Shown: positions 1 to 9,526 of the stretch, one piece after another
Position numbering within the stretch: position 1 is the stretch's first letter
Layout of the letters: each line of letters opens with the position of its first letter
From: Ancalomicrobiaceae bacterium S20
Lineage (GTDB): Bacteria > Pseudomonadota > Alphaproteobacteria > Rhizobiales > Ancalomicrobiaceae
DNA: 64,000 bases
Assembly (NCBI GenBank): GCA_040269895.1
Contig: CP158568.1
Coordinates: forward strand, 4,554,001-4,618,000
Direction: 5' to 3'
The notes under the pieces: generated by a model
Told to the model about the DNA's origin: nothing
Database searches by the model: none
The model's input: only the letters and a program-made list of their open reading frames with translations
Program-made: the position numbers and the translations under genes

Positions 1-140
1 CAGCGCGCGACCTCGATGTCGCCGAGCGCCCGGGCGAGCGCGTCGGCATCGTCCAGCTCGTAGGGGCGCAGCGTCAGCCGCGCCGTCCGGAGCGTGACGG
101 CCTCGTCCGGCGAGGCCGCCGCGATGGTCGTGCTCGTCAT
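1..140 (-). CDS. GNAT family N-acetyltransferase, N-terminal part only
   Basis: Only the first 46 or so residues are in the window; the gene runs off the left edge. The start ATG overlaps the stop of the upstream acetyltransferase gene in an ATGA arrangement, so the two are probably translationally coupled. The visible protein begins with a short Ala-rich leader followed by TARLTLRPYELDDADALA, the typical first strand and helix of RimJ/RimL-type GNAT enzymes, which move an acetyl group from acetyl-CoA to an amine. The acetyl-CoA-binding part lies outside the window, so the substrate cannot be judged. In related genomes such genes sit between rpmA and obgE. Confidence 0.75.
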   Translation of the reverse strand, partial: MTSTTIAAASPDEAVTLRTARLTLRPYELDDADALARALGDIEVAR

Positions 141-823
141 CCGTCGCACCCGACGAGTGCCGGCGGCGTCAGCGTCGGGCCGGCGGTCTCGGTCACGTCG
201 GCGGCGCGCCACAGCCGCAACGACTTCCAGACCGAGCGCTCGAGCCGGAACCGGTCGACCGGCACCATGCCGCGATGGAACAGCGAGGGCCCCATGCCCT
301 GGTCGACATACTGAAAGCCGCACTTCTCCAGCACGCGCCGGGAGGCGCCGTTGGTGACCCGCGCGGCACCGGCGACCGACGGCGCCTCGAAGCGCTCGAA
401 GGCGAGGTCGACCATCGCCTGGGCGGCCTCGGTGGCGAGGCCGCGGCCCCAGAACGGCCGGCCGATCCAATAGCCGATCGAGAACTTCTCACCGTCGCGC
501 GGCATCAGGCTGATCGTGCCGATGAACGCCGGATCCTCGCCCTTCAGATAGACGCCGAAGTTCACGCGGGACGGTGTGATCTCGGTGTTGTCGATGAAGG
601 CGAGCGCGTCGTCGAGCCCATACGGGTGCGGGAGCGTGGAGAGATTCTCCGCGACCGCCGCGTCGTTGGCGAGCGTCGCGACCATCTCGGCATCGTCACG
701 CGTCGGCTGGCGCAGCACCAGCCGGCGTGTCTCGATGACGAGCGTCGCGAGATCGTCAGCCGCGGCGACCGCGGCGGTGGGCAAGATGGGCGGGAAACTG
801 GTCCCGGAAGACTGCGATGTCAT
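137..823 (-). CDS. GNAT family N-acetyltransferase (RimJ/RimL-like)
   Basis: About 228 residues. The chosen ATG has a GGAG ribosome-binding site 8 bases upstream; an in-frame start 63 bases further out lacks one. The N-terminal 25 residues are non-conserved. Then follow the GNAT hallmarks: ETRRLVLRQPTRDD at the first strand, IGYWIGRPFWGRGLATEA as the acetyl-CoA-binding loop, and RVTNGASRRVLEKCGFQYV near the end of the fold. A tail of roughly 50 residues extends past the domain. Family knowledge predicts N-acetylation of a protein terminus or small amine; the actual substrate is unknown. It lies downstream of rpmA on the same strand and is coupled to a second GNAT gene by an ATGA overlap. Confidence 0.85.
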   Translation of the reverse strand: MTSQSSGTSFPPILPTAAVAAADDLATLVIETRRLVLRQPTRDDAEMVATLANDAAVAENLSTLPHPYGLDDALAFIDNTEITPSRVNFGVYLKGEDPAFIGTISLMPRDGEKFSIGYWIGRPFWGRGLATEAAQAMVDLAFERFEAPSVAGAARVTNGASRRVLEKCGFQYVDQGMGPSLFHRGMVPVDRFRLERSVWKSLRLWRAADVTETAGPTLTPPALVGCDG

Positions 824-991
824 GGGGCACTTCTCCGTGCTCTTGAGTTCCGGCCGAAAACGCCGAAAGGGAAGATGGCGCCCCATCTCCCCTTTCTCGC
901 CGGACCCTTTGAGGGCCTGAGAAGTGCGATGATCGGATCATCACCGCCGGGTCGCTGGGACGCCGGCGATGAGATCTTTCATCTTGCCGGC

Positions 992-1264
992 TTACTCCGC
1001 TGCCGCCGCCATATTCGGCGCTACGGAGATATACGTACGGCCGTTCGCTTTCGCATCGAAGCGAACACGGCCCTCGACGACGGCAAAAATCGTATGATCC
1101 TTGCCGATGCCGACGCCCGCGCCCGGATGCCACTTGGTGCCGCGCTGACGAACGATGATGTTGCCCGGGATGACGGCTTCGCCGCCGAACTTCTTGACGC
1201 CGAGGCGACGGCCGTCGGAGTCGCGGCCGTTGCGGGACGAACCGCCTGCCTTCTTATGAGCCAT
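992..1264 (-). CDS. rpmA: 50S ribosomal protein L27
   Basis: A 90-residue protein with the diagnostic start [18 protein letters not shown] followed by [20 protein letters not shown] and [19 protein letters not shown], all classic L27. L27 is a component of the large ribosomal subunit whose N-terminus approaches the peptidyl-transferase centre. Length is normal. The gene lies about 135 bases behind rplU on the same strand, the usual rplU-rpmA operon. The last residues are Ala-rich and variable, as in other alphaproteobacteria. Confidence 0.98.
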   Translation of the reverse strand: MAHKKAGGSSRNGRDSDGRRLGVKKFGGEAVIPGNIIVRQRGTKWHPGAGVGIGKDHTIFAVVEGRVRFDAKANGRTYISVAPNMAAAAE

Positions 1265-1398
1265 GGAACTGCTCCTTCGAACTCATGGCCCGCGGGCGCG
1301 GATCACATCAGGATCCGGCTGGCCGCGCGGGCGCTCTCAAACCTTGTTCGAGGCTAGCTTAGCTTCGAACCGTGCTTCGATCAAACCCCGAGTGCCGC

Positions 1399-1710
1399 TC
1401 AGGCGCGGATCTCGGTGATGCGGACCTTGGTGAGGTCCTGGCGATGGCCTTCCTTGCGGCGCGAGTTCTTGCGGCGGCGCTTCTTGAAGATGATCACCTT
1501 CTTCGCCCGGGTCTGCTCGACCACTTCCGCCGAAACCACGGCACCGGCGAGGGTCGGCGCGCCGACCTTCACATCGGCGCCTTCGCCGACCATGAGAACT
1601 TCGTCGAAGGAAACCGTCTGGCCGGCCTCGGCCTCGAGCTTCTCGATCGTGATAACCTGCTGGGCGGCAACGCGGTACTGCTTGCCACCGGTCTTGATGA
1701 CCGCGAACAT
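1399..1710 (-). CDS. rplU: 50S ribosomal protein L21
   Basis: A 103-residue protein beginning [18 protein letters not shown], the universal L21 N-terminus. It ends with the basic [20 protein letters not shown] region and ITEIRA, which binds 23S rRNA in the large subunit. An in-frame start 96 bases upstream was rejected because L21 always begins at MFAVI/MYAVI. It is the first gene of an rplU-rpmA-GNAT-GNAT unit. A good sigma-70 promoter lies about 255 bases upstream, leaving a long leader in which ribosomal-protein feedback could act; I see no named leader motif. Confidence 0.98.
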   Translation of the reverse strand: MFAVIKTGGKQYRVAAQQVITIEKLEAEAGQTVSFDEVLMVGEGADVKVGAPTLAGAVVSAEVVEQTRAKKVIIFKKRRRKNSRRKEGHRQDLTKVRITEIRA

Positions 1711-2121
1711 CGTCTTCTTCCGTTCTTCTCGGATGACGGCACGAGGCTCCCGCCCGGCACCGCCGACCCATACCACGCGCCCTTCGGCGCCGCACGAAAC
1801 GACCACGCTCCGGATCGCTCCGGAGGGACCTCGACAGCCGCTGGCGGGTGTCGTCGGGCGGGCTTTCGCGGCTGAGACCGGCGATCTGATCCGATCGTCC
1901 GGCGCCGCTGCCTCGGACAGCGCAACAAGCCGGGTGCTGGACCCGGCTCTCGCGAATGGTGCGGTTATAAGGAGGATCGGCGCGCTGTCAATCGAAACCG
2001 CGCCGGAAGCTCGCGAATTCCGGCCCCGTGCTGCATCGGAGCGATGTGCGGGACGGATCGCGACTGCCGCCGTCCCGTGCCGGGCGGCGGAGCGGGCGCG
2101 ATGCCGGTCGCCGATCGGGCT
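1711..2121. other. Intergenic region between phaR and rplU (leader of rplU)
   Basis: This 411-base gap separates the rplU start from the end of phaR; both genes are on the minus strand. It holds the rplU promoter described separately and a long untranslated leader. No convincing small gene is seen: reading frames here are Arg/Ala-rich and lack a ribosome-binding site. Confidence 0.6.
1964..1991 (-). promoter_or_regulatory. Sigma-70-type promoter for rplU-rpmA
   Basis: On the minus strand a perfect TTGACA is followed after 16 bases by TATAAC. Transcription would start roughly 245 bases before the rplU ATG. This is the strongest promoter-like pair in the surrounding 400-base gap and fits a highly expressed ribosomal operon. 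Spacing is one base shorter than ideal. Confidence 0.65.
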
Positions 2122-2697
2122 TCAGCCCTTGTTGGCGATCGCGTCGAGGCGCTTCTGCATCTCGGCAACCTGCTGCTTCAGCGTGTCGAGCTCGGTGCCG
2201 CCGGCGCCTTCCTCGGTCTTCGGGCGGGCGGCCGCGTCGACCCCGGCGCCGAAAGGCGGCAGGAACATCCGCATCGCACGCTCGAACATCTCGGAATTGC
2301 GCCGCACCTGTTCTTCCATCGCCTCGAAGGGCGTGGCGCCGAAGGCCTGGCTCATCTGCTCGCGCAGCTTGGTCTGTTCGCGCTTGAAGCTGTCGATCGA
2401 GAATTCGAGATAGCTCGGCACCAGATTCTGCATGCTGTCGCCGTAGAAGCGGATCAGCTGGCGCAGAAAGGCGATCGGCAGCAGGTTCTGGCCCTTGTTC
2501 TCCTGCTCGAAGATGATCTGCGTCAGCACCGAACGGGTGATCTCGTCGCCGGACTTGGCGTCGAAGACCACGAAGTCCTCTTCGTTCTTGACCATCTCGG
2601 CGAGGTCTTCGAGGGTGACGTAGGTCGACGTTCCGGTGTTGTAGAGGCGCCGGTTCGCGTATTTCTTGATGATCGTGGGCTCTTCGGTCTTCGCCAT
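2122..2697 (-). CDS. phaR: Polyhydroxyalkanoate synthesis repressor PhaR
   Basis: About 191 residues. It carries the PHB/PHA accumulation regulator DNA-binding domain near the N-terminus (KKYANRRLYNTGTSTYVTL, about residues 10-30) and the following PHB_acc repeat region (ITRSVLTQIIFEQENKGQN), then a coiled-coil tail ending in LDTLKQQVAEMQKRLDAI. PhaR family members bind PHB granules and repress phasin and PHB genes when polymer is absent. The start MAKTEEPTIIKK was preferred over an ATG 48 bases upstream because homologues begin there. The phaA-phaB genes lie 1.9 kb away on the opposite strand, separated by the TadG-like gene. Confidence 0.95.
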   Translation of the reverse strand: MAKTEEPTIIKKYANRRLYNTGTSTYVTLEDLAEMVKNEEDFVVFDAKSGDEITRSVLTQIIFEQENKGQNLLPIAFLRQLIRFYGDSMQNLVPSYLEFSIDSFKREQTKLREQMSQAFGATPFEAMEEQVRRNSEMFERAMRMFLPPFGAGVDAAARPKTEEGAGGTELDTLKQQVAEMQKRLDAIANKG

Positions 2698-3028
2698 CTT
2701 ATCCCGATCCTTGCCGCCGCCCGCCGGCTCGGGCTCCAGGGCCATCGAGCCGGGACGGACGCATTTTCTCCCGACGGGGGGAGATTAGGGAGTTTTAGTG
2801 GCTGACGACAAATGTTTTTTTGCGGCCGCGAAGGGCTCCGTCACGGTGTCGCATCGACGCCGTATCTACCGTTGCGGAAAGTAATGTCGCGGATATTTGC
2901 GTATTTACCTCTCGGAAACGCTGATCTCCGAAAACATAGGCGCGATATAATTAGACATTTGCAATTCCTGCGGCATCGTTCGACAACCAAAGTCGAAGAC
3001 TAGTCCCTCCGTCGCCGGTTGCAACGCG
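2698..3028. other. Divergent intergenic region between phaR and the TadG-like gene
   Basis: This 331-base gap has divergent genes on either side and so must hold promoters for both. Part of it, from about 2780 to 2970, is clearly richer in A and T than the surrounding genes, including a run of seven Ts. I do not see a clean -35/-10 pair or a convincing PhaR operator, and no small gene is supported. Confidence 0.55.
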
Positions 3029-4348
3029 ATGAACGAGTGTCCGAGCCCAGTTCCCAACCGCGCCCCTTGGTGGCGTGCGGCGGCGCGCCTGCGCGGGGTG
3101 GTGCGGCGGGCCGCTTCGGACCGGCGGGCCACCGTCTCCGTCATCTTCGCACTCGCGGTCGTGCCGATGACCGTGTCGGTCGGCTGCACCGCCGACTATT
3201 TCCTGTTCGTCGGCCAGAAGGCGCGTTTCGACGAAGCTGCGGATTCGGCCTCGCTCGCGGCGGTCAGCCGGACCGCGTTGGCGTTGACCGCCACCGACGC
3301 CCAGGCGCTGGCGCTCAAGGTTTTCAAGGCGCAGGCGGCGGCAAATGCGAGCGTGCCGGTCGGAACGGCGACGGCGGTGGTGACCGACACCAACGGCATT
3401 CGTTCCGTCACCGTCAGCTACACGGCGACCGGGACGACGAGCTTTCTCGGCATTTTCGGCCTGAAGACGCTCAATCTCGGCGGCTCGGCTGCGGCGACGG
3501 GCGCGATGCCGACCTACATCGACTTCTATCTCGCGCTCGACAACACGCCGTCGATGGGCGTGGCGGCGACCACGGCGGACATCTCCAAGATGGAAGGGCT
3601 GACCGGCGGTTGCGCCTTCGCCTGCCACATCACCGGTTCGACCAACGACAACTACGCGATCGCCAAGAAGAACAACGTCACGACCCGGATCGACGTGCTC
3701 CGGACCGCGACGCAGCAGCTCATGGACACGGCCAAGAGCACGGCGGTGGTGACGGGTCAGTTCCGGATGGGCATCTACACGTTCGGGACGTCGGCGGACA
3801 CGCTCGGCCTGACCCCGATCTATGCGCTGTCCTCGGATCTCGACAAGGCGAAGACCGCGGCGGCGACGATCGACCTGATGACCATGCCCTATCAGGGCTA
3901 CAACAACGACATGACCACCGATCTCGACGGCGTCATGGTGCAGGCGAACAAGGCGATCCCGACGCCAGGGTCGGGGGCGTCGAGCTCGGTGACACCGCAG
4001 AAGGTGCTGTTCATCGTCTCGGACGGCCTCAACGACCACTACAACAACAGCTGCTCGCAAGCCCCGCTCGGCGGCGGTCGCTGCCAGGAACCGATCACGG
4101 TCGCGAACTGCACCACGATCAAGAACCGGGGCATCAAGATCGCGGTGCTCTATACGACCTATCTGCCGCTGCCGTCCAACGACTGGTACAACACCACGGT
4201 TGCGCCTTTCGCGTCGAAGATCGGCGCCAACATGCAGTCCTGCGCCTCGCCGGGCCTCTATTTCGAGGTCAGTCCGAGCGGCGGTATCGCGCAGGCGATG
4301 AGCGCGCTGTTCCAGAAGGCCGTCCAGGCCGCCCGCCTCACCAGCTGA
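3029..4348 (+). CDS. TadE/TadG-like protein with von Willebrand A-type domain
   Basis: A 439-residue protein. The N-terminus is Arg-rich (DRRATVSVIFALAVVPMT), then a single membrane helix around residues 35-55, matching the TadE/TadG N-terminal segment of Flp/Tad pilus proteins. A vWA-like domain follows, with DNTPSMG at about residue 172 where a metal-binding DxSxS motif would be; the motif is degenerate, as in related rhizobial proteins. Several Cys pairs (CAFACH) suggest an extracytoplasmic location. No other tad genes are near, so its role as minor pilin or envelope protein is inferred from the family. No strong ribosome-binding site precedes the ATG. Confidence 0.8.
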   Translation: MNECPSPVPNRAPWWRAAARLRGVVRRAASDRRATVSVIFALAVVPMTVSVGCTADYFLFVGQKARFDEAADSASLAAVSRTALALTATDAQALALKVFKAQAAANASVPVGTATAVVTDTNGIRSVTVSYTATGTTSFLGIFGLKTLNLGGSAAATGAMPTYIDFYLALDNTPSMGVAATTADISKMEGLTGGCAFACHITGSTNDNYAIAKKNNVTTRIDVLRTATQQLMDTAKSTAVVTGQFRMGIYTFGTSADTLGLTPIYALSSDLDKAKTAAATIDLMTMPYQGYNNDMTTDLDGVMVQANKAIPTPGSGASSSVTPQKVLFIVSDGLNDHYNNSCSQAPLGGGRCQEPITVANCTTIKNRGIKIAVLYTTYLPLPSNDWYNTTVAPFASKIGANMQSCASPGLYFEVSPSGGIAQAMSALFQKAVQAARLTS

Positions 4349-4381
4349 TCCCGGTTTTCGCGCTGAAACGTGCGCGGATCC

Positions 4382-4407
4382 CCCCTGCGGCAAGCCTGCC
4401 GCAGGGG
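4382..4407 (+). terminator. Hairpin after the TadG-like gene
   Basis: An 11-bp perfect inverted repeat (CCCCTGCGGCA / TGCCGCAGGGG) with a 4-base loop lies 33 bases past the stop codon. No T-run follows on either strand, so it is a terminator or RNA-end-stabilising stem by position rather than a textbook intrinsic terminator. Confidence 0.5.
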
Positions 4408-4462
4408 CGTTCGGTCGCGCGCCGTCAGACGGATTGACGAGCCGCAAAGCCACTTGCTCGCA

Positions 4463-4491
4463 TTGACACTAGGGTGTGGCCCGTCTCTATT
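4463..4491 (+). promoter_or_regulatory. Probable promoter of phaA
   Basis: TTGACA, then 17 bases, then TCTATT, a good -35 and a moderate -10 element. It lies about 130 bases before the phaA start, in the gap after the hairpin. No inverted repeat that I would call a PhaR operator is evident next to it. Confidence 0.55.
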
Positions 4492-4620
4492 CGCGCCGAA
4501 GAGGACGACCGCGCGCGGGTGCTTGCGACCATCGCGCGATCGATCGGCACCATACTCGTCAGGTGGGCTCGTCCTGTGGCTCGCCCATCCGGCGCACGAA
4601 CGGGTTCGGAGGAGGAATTC

Positions 4621-5796
<1,176 letters not shown>

Positions 5797-5967
5797 GCGC
5801 GGGGCGGACGTCTCATCATCGCGGCGGGAGCGGCAGCGCTCCCCCCGCATCGGGGTGCGCGCGGGTACGTGGGTTACCCGTCGGCGCAACCCGCTAGACC
5901 GATCGTCTCGCTCGACATCAACCGTCGGCGTGGCCAAAAGAAGCCATAAAACTCCAGGGAGAACAGT

Positions 5968-6693
5968 ATGAGCAGGGTTGCACTCGTGACGGGCGGCTCG
6001 CGCGGTATCGGCGCGGCGATCTCGAAGGCGCTGAAGGCGGCCGGGTACAAGGTGGCGGCGAGCTACGCCGGCAACGACGAGGCCGCGGCCAAGTTCACCG
6101 GCGAGACCGGCATCCCGACCTACAAGTGGGACGTCGGTGATTTCGACGCCTGCGCGGCCGGTGTCGCCCGCGTCGAGGCCGAGCTCGGTCCGATCGAGAT
6201 CCTGGTCAACAATGCCGGCATCACCCGCGACGGCTTCTTCCACAAGATGACCAAGGAGCAGTGGTCGGCGGTCATCCGCACGAACCTCGACTCGCTGTTC
6301 AACATGACCCGTCCGGTCATCGAGGGCATGCGCAACCGGGGCTTCGGCCGCATCATCATCATTTCGTCGATCAACGGCCAGAAGGGCCAGGCCGGCCAGG
6401 TCAACTACTCGGCCGCCAAGGCCGGCGACCTCGGCTTCGTCAAGGCGCTCGCGCAGGAGAACGCGGCCAAGGGCGTCACCGTCAACGCGATCTGCCCGGG
6501 CTATATCGCCACCGACATGGTCAAGGCCGTGCCGGAAGAGGTGCTGAAGGCGAAGATCCTGCCGCAGATCCCGGCCGGCCGCCTCGGCGAACCGGAGGAG
6601 ATCGCGCGCGGCGTGGTGTTCCTCGCCTCGGACGACGCCGGCTTCGTCACCGGCTCGACGCTGACCATCAACGGCGCGCAGTACGTCGTCTGA
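5968..6693 (+). CDS. phaB: Acetoacetyl-CoA reductase
   Basis: This 241-residue short-chain dehydrogenase/reductase reduces acetoacetyl-CoA to (R)-3-hydroxybutyryl-CoA with NADPH. Visible motifs are TGGSRGIG (residues 8-15, cofactor binding), NNAG (81-84), a Ser at about 134 and the catalytic Tyr147-x3-Lys151. Length and the ending GSTLTINGAQYVV match PhaB precisely. An AGGGAG site precedes the ATG. It is the second gene of phaAB and is followed by a strong terminator. The polymerase gene phaC is not in the window. Confidence 0.96.
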   Translation: MSRVALVTGGSRGIGAAISKALKAAGYKVAASYAGNDEAAAKFTGETGIPTYKWDVGDFDACAAGVARVEAELGPIEILVNNAGITRDGFFHKMTKEQWSAVIRTNLDSLFNMTRPVIEGMRNRGFGRIIIISSINGQKGQAGQVNYSAAKAGDLGFVKALAQENAAKGVTVNAICPGYIATDMVKAVPEEVLKAKILPQIPAGRLGEPEEIARGVVFLASDDAGFVTGSTLTINGAQYVV

Positions 6694-6785
6694 TCGGGCG
6701 CGGGGTCGCGGAACGCCGGATCTCGACCCTCGACGGGGGCGACGACCGGAGCATTTCGCAACGCCGCACCTTGTTCTAAAACTCT

Positions 6786-6820
6786 CGACGGGGGCCTTCG
6801 CGGCCCCCGTCGCCGTTTTC
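6786..6820 (+). terminator. Intrinsic terminator of phaAB
   Basis: An 11-bp perfect GC-rich stem (CGACGGGGGCC / GGCCCCCGTCG) with a 5-base loop, then a short T-run (TTTT) a few bases on. It lies about 90 bases past phaB and ends shortly before the next gene. Confidence 0.8.
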
Positions 6821-6853
6821 GCCGTCCCGTTCGTCAGCGCCATCGGAGCCCTC

Positions 6854-7627
6854 ATGTCGACGATCCTGCCGCATCTCTCCGCCGGCCCCGAGGGGCGGAC
6901 CCCGATCGTGTTCCTGCACGGCTTCGCCGGCGATCGGGAGAGCTGGCTCGCCCAGACCATCGCCTTCGAGGCGCGCCGGCGCGTGATCGCCTTCGATCTG
7001 CCGGGCCATGGCGCAGCGATCGACTGGCCGGAAATCGGCCATGCCGGGGTCTCGGCCAAGGCCGTCATCGGCTCGCTGTCGGCGATGGGCGTCGGGCGGT
7101 TTCATCTGGTCGGCCATTCGATGGGCGGCGCAACCGCGACCATCGTCGCGCTGAAGCTCGCCGAGGCGGACCGGCTGGCGAGCCTGACCTTGGTGGCGCC
7201 CGGCGGCTTCGGCGCCGAGATCAACCATCGCCTGCTGCGCCGGTTCGCGACCGCGACCGAGGCGCACGAGATCCAGGCGTTGCTGGAACAGTTCTTCGGC
7301 TTCGAACGGCCGATCCCGCGCTCGGTCGCCGAGCGGATGGCGGAGCGGCGGCGCGATCCGCGCGTCACTGCGACGCTCGCCCGTATCGTGGAGTCCATCC
7401 TCGACGGCGAACGGCAGAAGAGTTTCGACCTCGGAGCGCTGGCCGGCCTACCACATCCGGTCCGGCTGATCTGGGGCAATCAGGATCGGGTGCTGCCGAC
7501 CCGGCAGACGCTCGGCGTGCCCGGCACCGTCGGCGTCCATCTGTTCGCGGGCGTCGGTCACATGCCGCACCTCGAAGTGCCGCGCGAGGTGAACCGGATC
7601 ATCGCCGAAGTCACGGCAGCGGAGTGA
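6854..7627 (+). CDS. Alpha/beta hydrolase
   Basis: A 257-residue alpha/beta-hydrolase fold protein. The oxyanion-hole region IVFLHGFAGDRESW is at about residues 18-31, the nucleophile elbow GHSMGG places Ser near residue 92, and HMPHLE near the C-terminus supplies the catalytic His. It resembles the stand-alone acetoin-dehydrogenase-E2-type hydrolases, but the substrate cannot be read from sequence. A GGAG site sits upstream of the ATG. The gene follows the phaAB terminator and is probably transcribed on its own. It is convergent with the binding-protein gene, and two hairpins fill the space between them. Confidence 0.85.
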   Translation: MSTILPHLSAGPEGRTPIVFLHGFAGDRESWLAQTIAFEARRRVIAFDLPGHGAAIDWPEIGHAGVSAKAVIGSLSAMGVGRFHLVGHSMGGATATIVALKLAEADRLASLTLVAPGGFGAEINHRLLRRFATATEAHEIQALLEQFFGFERPIPRSVAERMAERRRDPRVTATLARIVESILDGERQKSFDLGALAGLPHPVRLIWGNQDRVLPTRQTLGVPGTVGVHLFAGVGHMPHLEVPREVNRIIAEVTAAE

Positions 7628-7665
7628 AGACCGCAGCGTCAGAGCATCTGGTTAGCCGGCTCATC

Positions 7666-7701
7666 CGTCCGGCGGCGGGTGATGACACCCGCCGCCGGAC
7701 G
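7666..7701. terminator. Long hairpin between convergent genes
   Basis: A 15-bp perfect inverted repeat (CGTCCGGCGGCGGGT / ACCCGCCGCCGGACG) with a 6-base loop. There is no T-run on either side, but the position between convergent genes suits bidirectional termination. A second, GC-only hairpin with arms CCCGCGCCG / CGGCGCGGG lies just after it, at about 7709-7734. Confidence 0.6.
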
Positions 7702-7740
7702 AGGTGATCCCGCGCCGTCAGGGGCGGCGCGGGACCGGAC

Positions 7741-8925
7741 TCACATCTTGCATTCGGCCGCGTAGTTGTCCTTGTATTCGGTGAAGATGGTCTTCACGTA
7801 GGACGTCGCGAACTGGCCATCGGGGCGCTTCACCACCTTGGTCAGGTAGAAGTCCTGAATGGGGAAGTGATTGTCGCCGAAGCGGAATTTTCCGCGCGGC
7901 GAGGTGAAGGACGCGGTCTTCAGCGCCGCGCGCAGGGCGTTCTTGTCCTTGAGGTCACCGCCGGTCTTCTTCAGCGCCGCGTCGATCATCATCGCCGCGT
8001 CATAGGCCTGCACCGCGAAGGTCGCGGGCACGCGGTTGAACTTCTTCTCATAGGCCGTGACGAAGGCCTTGGCGTCGGGCGTGTCGAGATCCGGCGCCCA
8101 GTTCGATCCGGCCATGAAGCCGAGGGCGGCGTCGCGCTGCGCCGACAGCGTGGTCTCGTCGACGGTGAAGGCCGACAGGAACGGGATCGTCTCCAGCCCC
8201 GCCTGGCGGTACTGCTTGACGAAGTTGACGCCCATGCCGCCGGGCAGGAAGGCATAGACCGCGTCAGGCTTGGCGGCGGCGATCTGCACCAGTTCGGCCG
8301 AGTAGTCGAGCTGGCCGAGCGGCACGTAGGTCTCCAGCACCGCCTCGCCCTTGTAGGAGTGCTTGAAGCCGGCGAGCGCGTCCTTGCCGGCCTGGTAGTT
8401 CGGCGCGATCAGGACGACGCGCTTGTAGCCCTGCGTCTCGGCATACTTGCCCGAGACCTCGTGGATCTGGTCGTTTTGATAGGACGTCACGAACAGGTTG
8501 GCGTTGCAGTCCTTGCCGGCGAGGTTCGAGGTGCCGGCGTTGGTGCTGATCATGAACGTGTCGGCGCCGGTGACCGGCTTCACGATGGCGCCGAGCACGT
8601 TGGAGAAGATCGGGCCGATGACGAAGTCGACCTGGTCGCGCTGCAGCATGCGCTTGACCTTGGTCACGCCGACATCGGGCTTCTGCTCGTCGTCCTCGAC
8701 GATGATCTCGGCGTCGAGGCCGCCGAACTTGTTGCCGAGCTTCTCGGCGGCGAGCAGGAAGCCGTCGCGGGCCTGCTCGCCGAGCACGGCGGCGGGGCCG
8801 CTCAGCGTGTAGATTAGGCCGATCTTCACCTTGCGGTCCTGGGCGTCTGCGCCGGTCGCGGCGGCACCGGTCATGAGGGCGCTCGTCGCGAGCAGCGCCA
8901 ACAGGGCTTTGGTCGTCGTCTTCAT
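7741..8925 (-). CDS. ABC transporter substrate-binding protein, branched-chain amino acid/aromatic type
   Basis: A 394-residue periplasmic binding protein. A signal peptide (MKTTTKALLALLATSALM, cleavage near ADA-QD at about residue 28) is followed by KVKIGLIYTLSGPAAVLGEQ, typical of the type I fold used by LivJ-like and aromatic-acid-binding proteins. The ATG four codons inside the longest frame was chosen because it has a GGTGGAG site and starts the signal peptide. No permease or ATPase genes are adjacent. It is the last gene of a same-strand group with a cupin, a flavin monooxygenase and an AraC-type regulator, which suggests an aromatic ligand. Confidence 0.88.
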   Translation of the reverse strand: MKTTTKALLALLATSALMTGAAATGADAQDRKVKIGLIYTLSGPAAVLGEQARDGFLLAAEKLGNKFGGLDAEIIVEDDEQKPDVGVTKVKRMLQRDQVDFVIGPIFSNVLGAIVKPVTGADTFMISTNAGTSNLAGKDCNANLFVTSYQNDQIHEVSGKYAETQGYKRVVLIAPNYQAGKDALAGFKHSYKGEAVLETYVPLGQLDYSAELVQIAAAKPDAVYAFLPGGMGVNFVKQYRQAGLETIPFLSAFTVDETTLSAQRDAALGFMAGSNWAPDLDTPDAKAFVTAYEKKFNRVPATFAVQAYDAAMMIDAALKKTGGDLKDKNALRAALKTASFTSPRGKFRFGDNHFPIQDFYLTKVVKRPDGQFATSYVKTIFTEYKDNYAAECKM

Positions 8926-9012
8926 CGGATACTCCACCTCGATCGGCAGGATGGGGCGCGTTCGATTCCGGTCGAGGCCGGATCCGACGCCGGGGCGTGT
9001 CGGGACGGGCAG

Positions 9013-9459
9013 TCAGCCTTGCGGCGGCGGCAGGAAGTCGACCTCGTGGAGGCCGGCGAGCCGGACCACCTCGGCCGGGTCGGGCACGCCGTCGATCTTC
9101 ACGAACAGATCCCACAGCTTGGCGGTCGGCGAGACCCAGAAGATGCACTTCACCGGCTGATCGGACTTGTTGAAGATGCCGTGCGAGACGTTGCGCGGCA
9201 GCTTGATCAGCGCGCCGGCCTCGGCGACGACCTCCTTGCCGTCGAGCAGCAGGTCGAAGCGGCCCTCCAGCATGTAGATGAACTCGTCCTGCGTCGTGTG
9301 GATGTGGGGCGGCACGAAGGTGCCGGGCGGAAAGGTCGCGTGCCAGGACATCGAGCTGTCGCAGACGTGCTTCGGCACATAGGTCTGGCCGAGGATGTGC
9401 CAGACGATGCCGTCGACCGACTGGCCGGGCGCCGTCACGCCGGCTTCGAGAATGGTCAT
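9013..9459 (-). CDS. Cupin domain-containing protein
   Basis: A 148-residue single-domain cupin. The conserved metal-binding pattern appears as PPHIHTTQDEFIYMLEG (about residues 50-66) and the second motif as LPRNVSHGIFN (about 90-100). A GGAGGG site lies upstream of the ATG. Cupins include dioxygenases, isomerases and ligand sensors, so the reaction is open. It sits between the flavin monooxygenase and the binding-protein gene on the same strand, so a role in the same catabolic route is likely, for example acting on a hydroxylated product. Confidence 0.8.
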   Translation of the reverse strand: MTILEAGVTAPGQSVDGIVWHILGQTYVPKHVCDSSMSWHATFPPGTFVPPHIHTTQDEFIYMLEGRFDLLLDGKEVVAEAGALIKLPRNVSHGIFNKSDQPVKCIFWVSPTAKLWDLFVKIDGVPDPAEVVRLAGLHEVDFLPPPQG

Positions 9460-9526
9460 TGTCTTCCCTCCGTTGGATCAAGGCCCGATCGGAGCGCGTG
9501 CTCGGATCGCAGGCCGCGATTGATGG

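Noticed and set aside
3160-3220. Degenerate metal site DNTPSMG in the TadG-like protein considered as a loss of function
   Set aside because: Related rhizobial TadG-like proteins carry the same DNTPSM pattern as far as I recall, so it is a family trait rather than damage.
3019-4437. A 472-codon alternative frame over the TadG-like gene
   Set aside because: It is Arg/Asp/His-rich shadow coding with no conserved motif; the TadG-like frame has a membrane helix and vWA features.
7666-7734. Two strong hairpins considered as an attachment site or repetitive extragenic element
   Set aside because: Each occurs once in the window and the location between convergent genes is explained by transcript ends.
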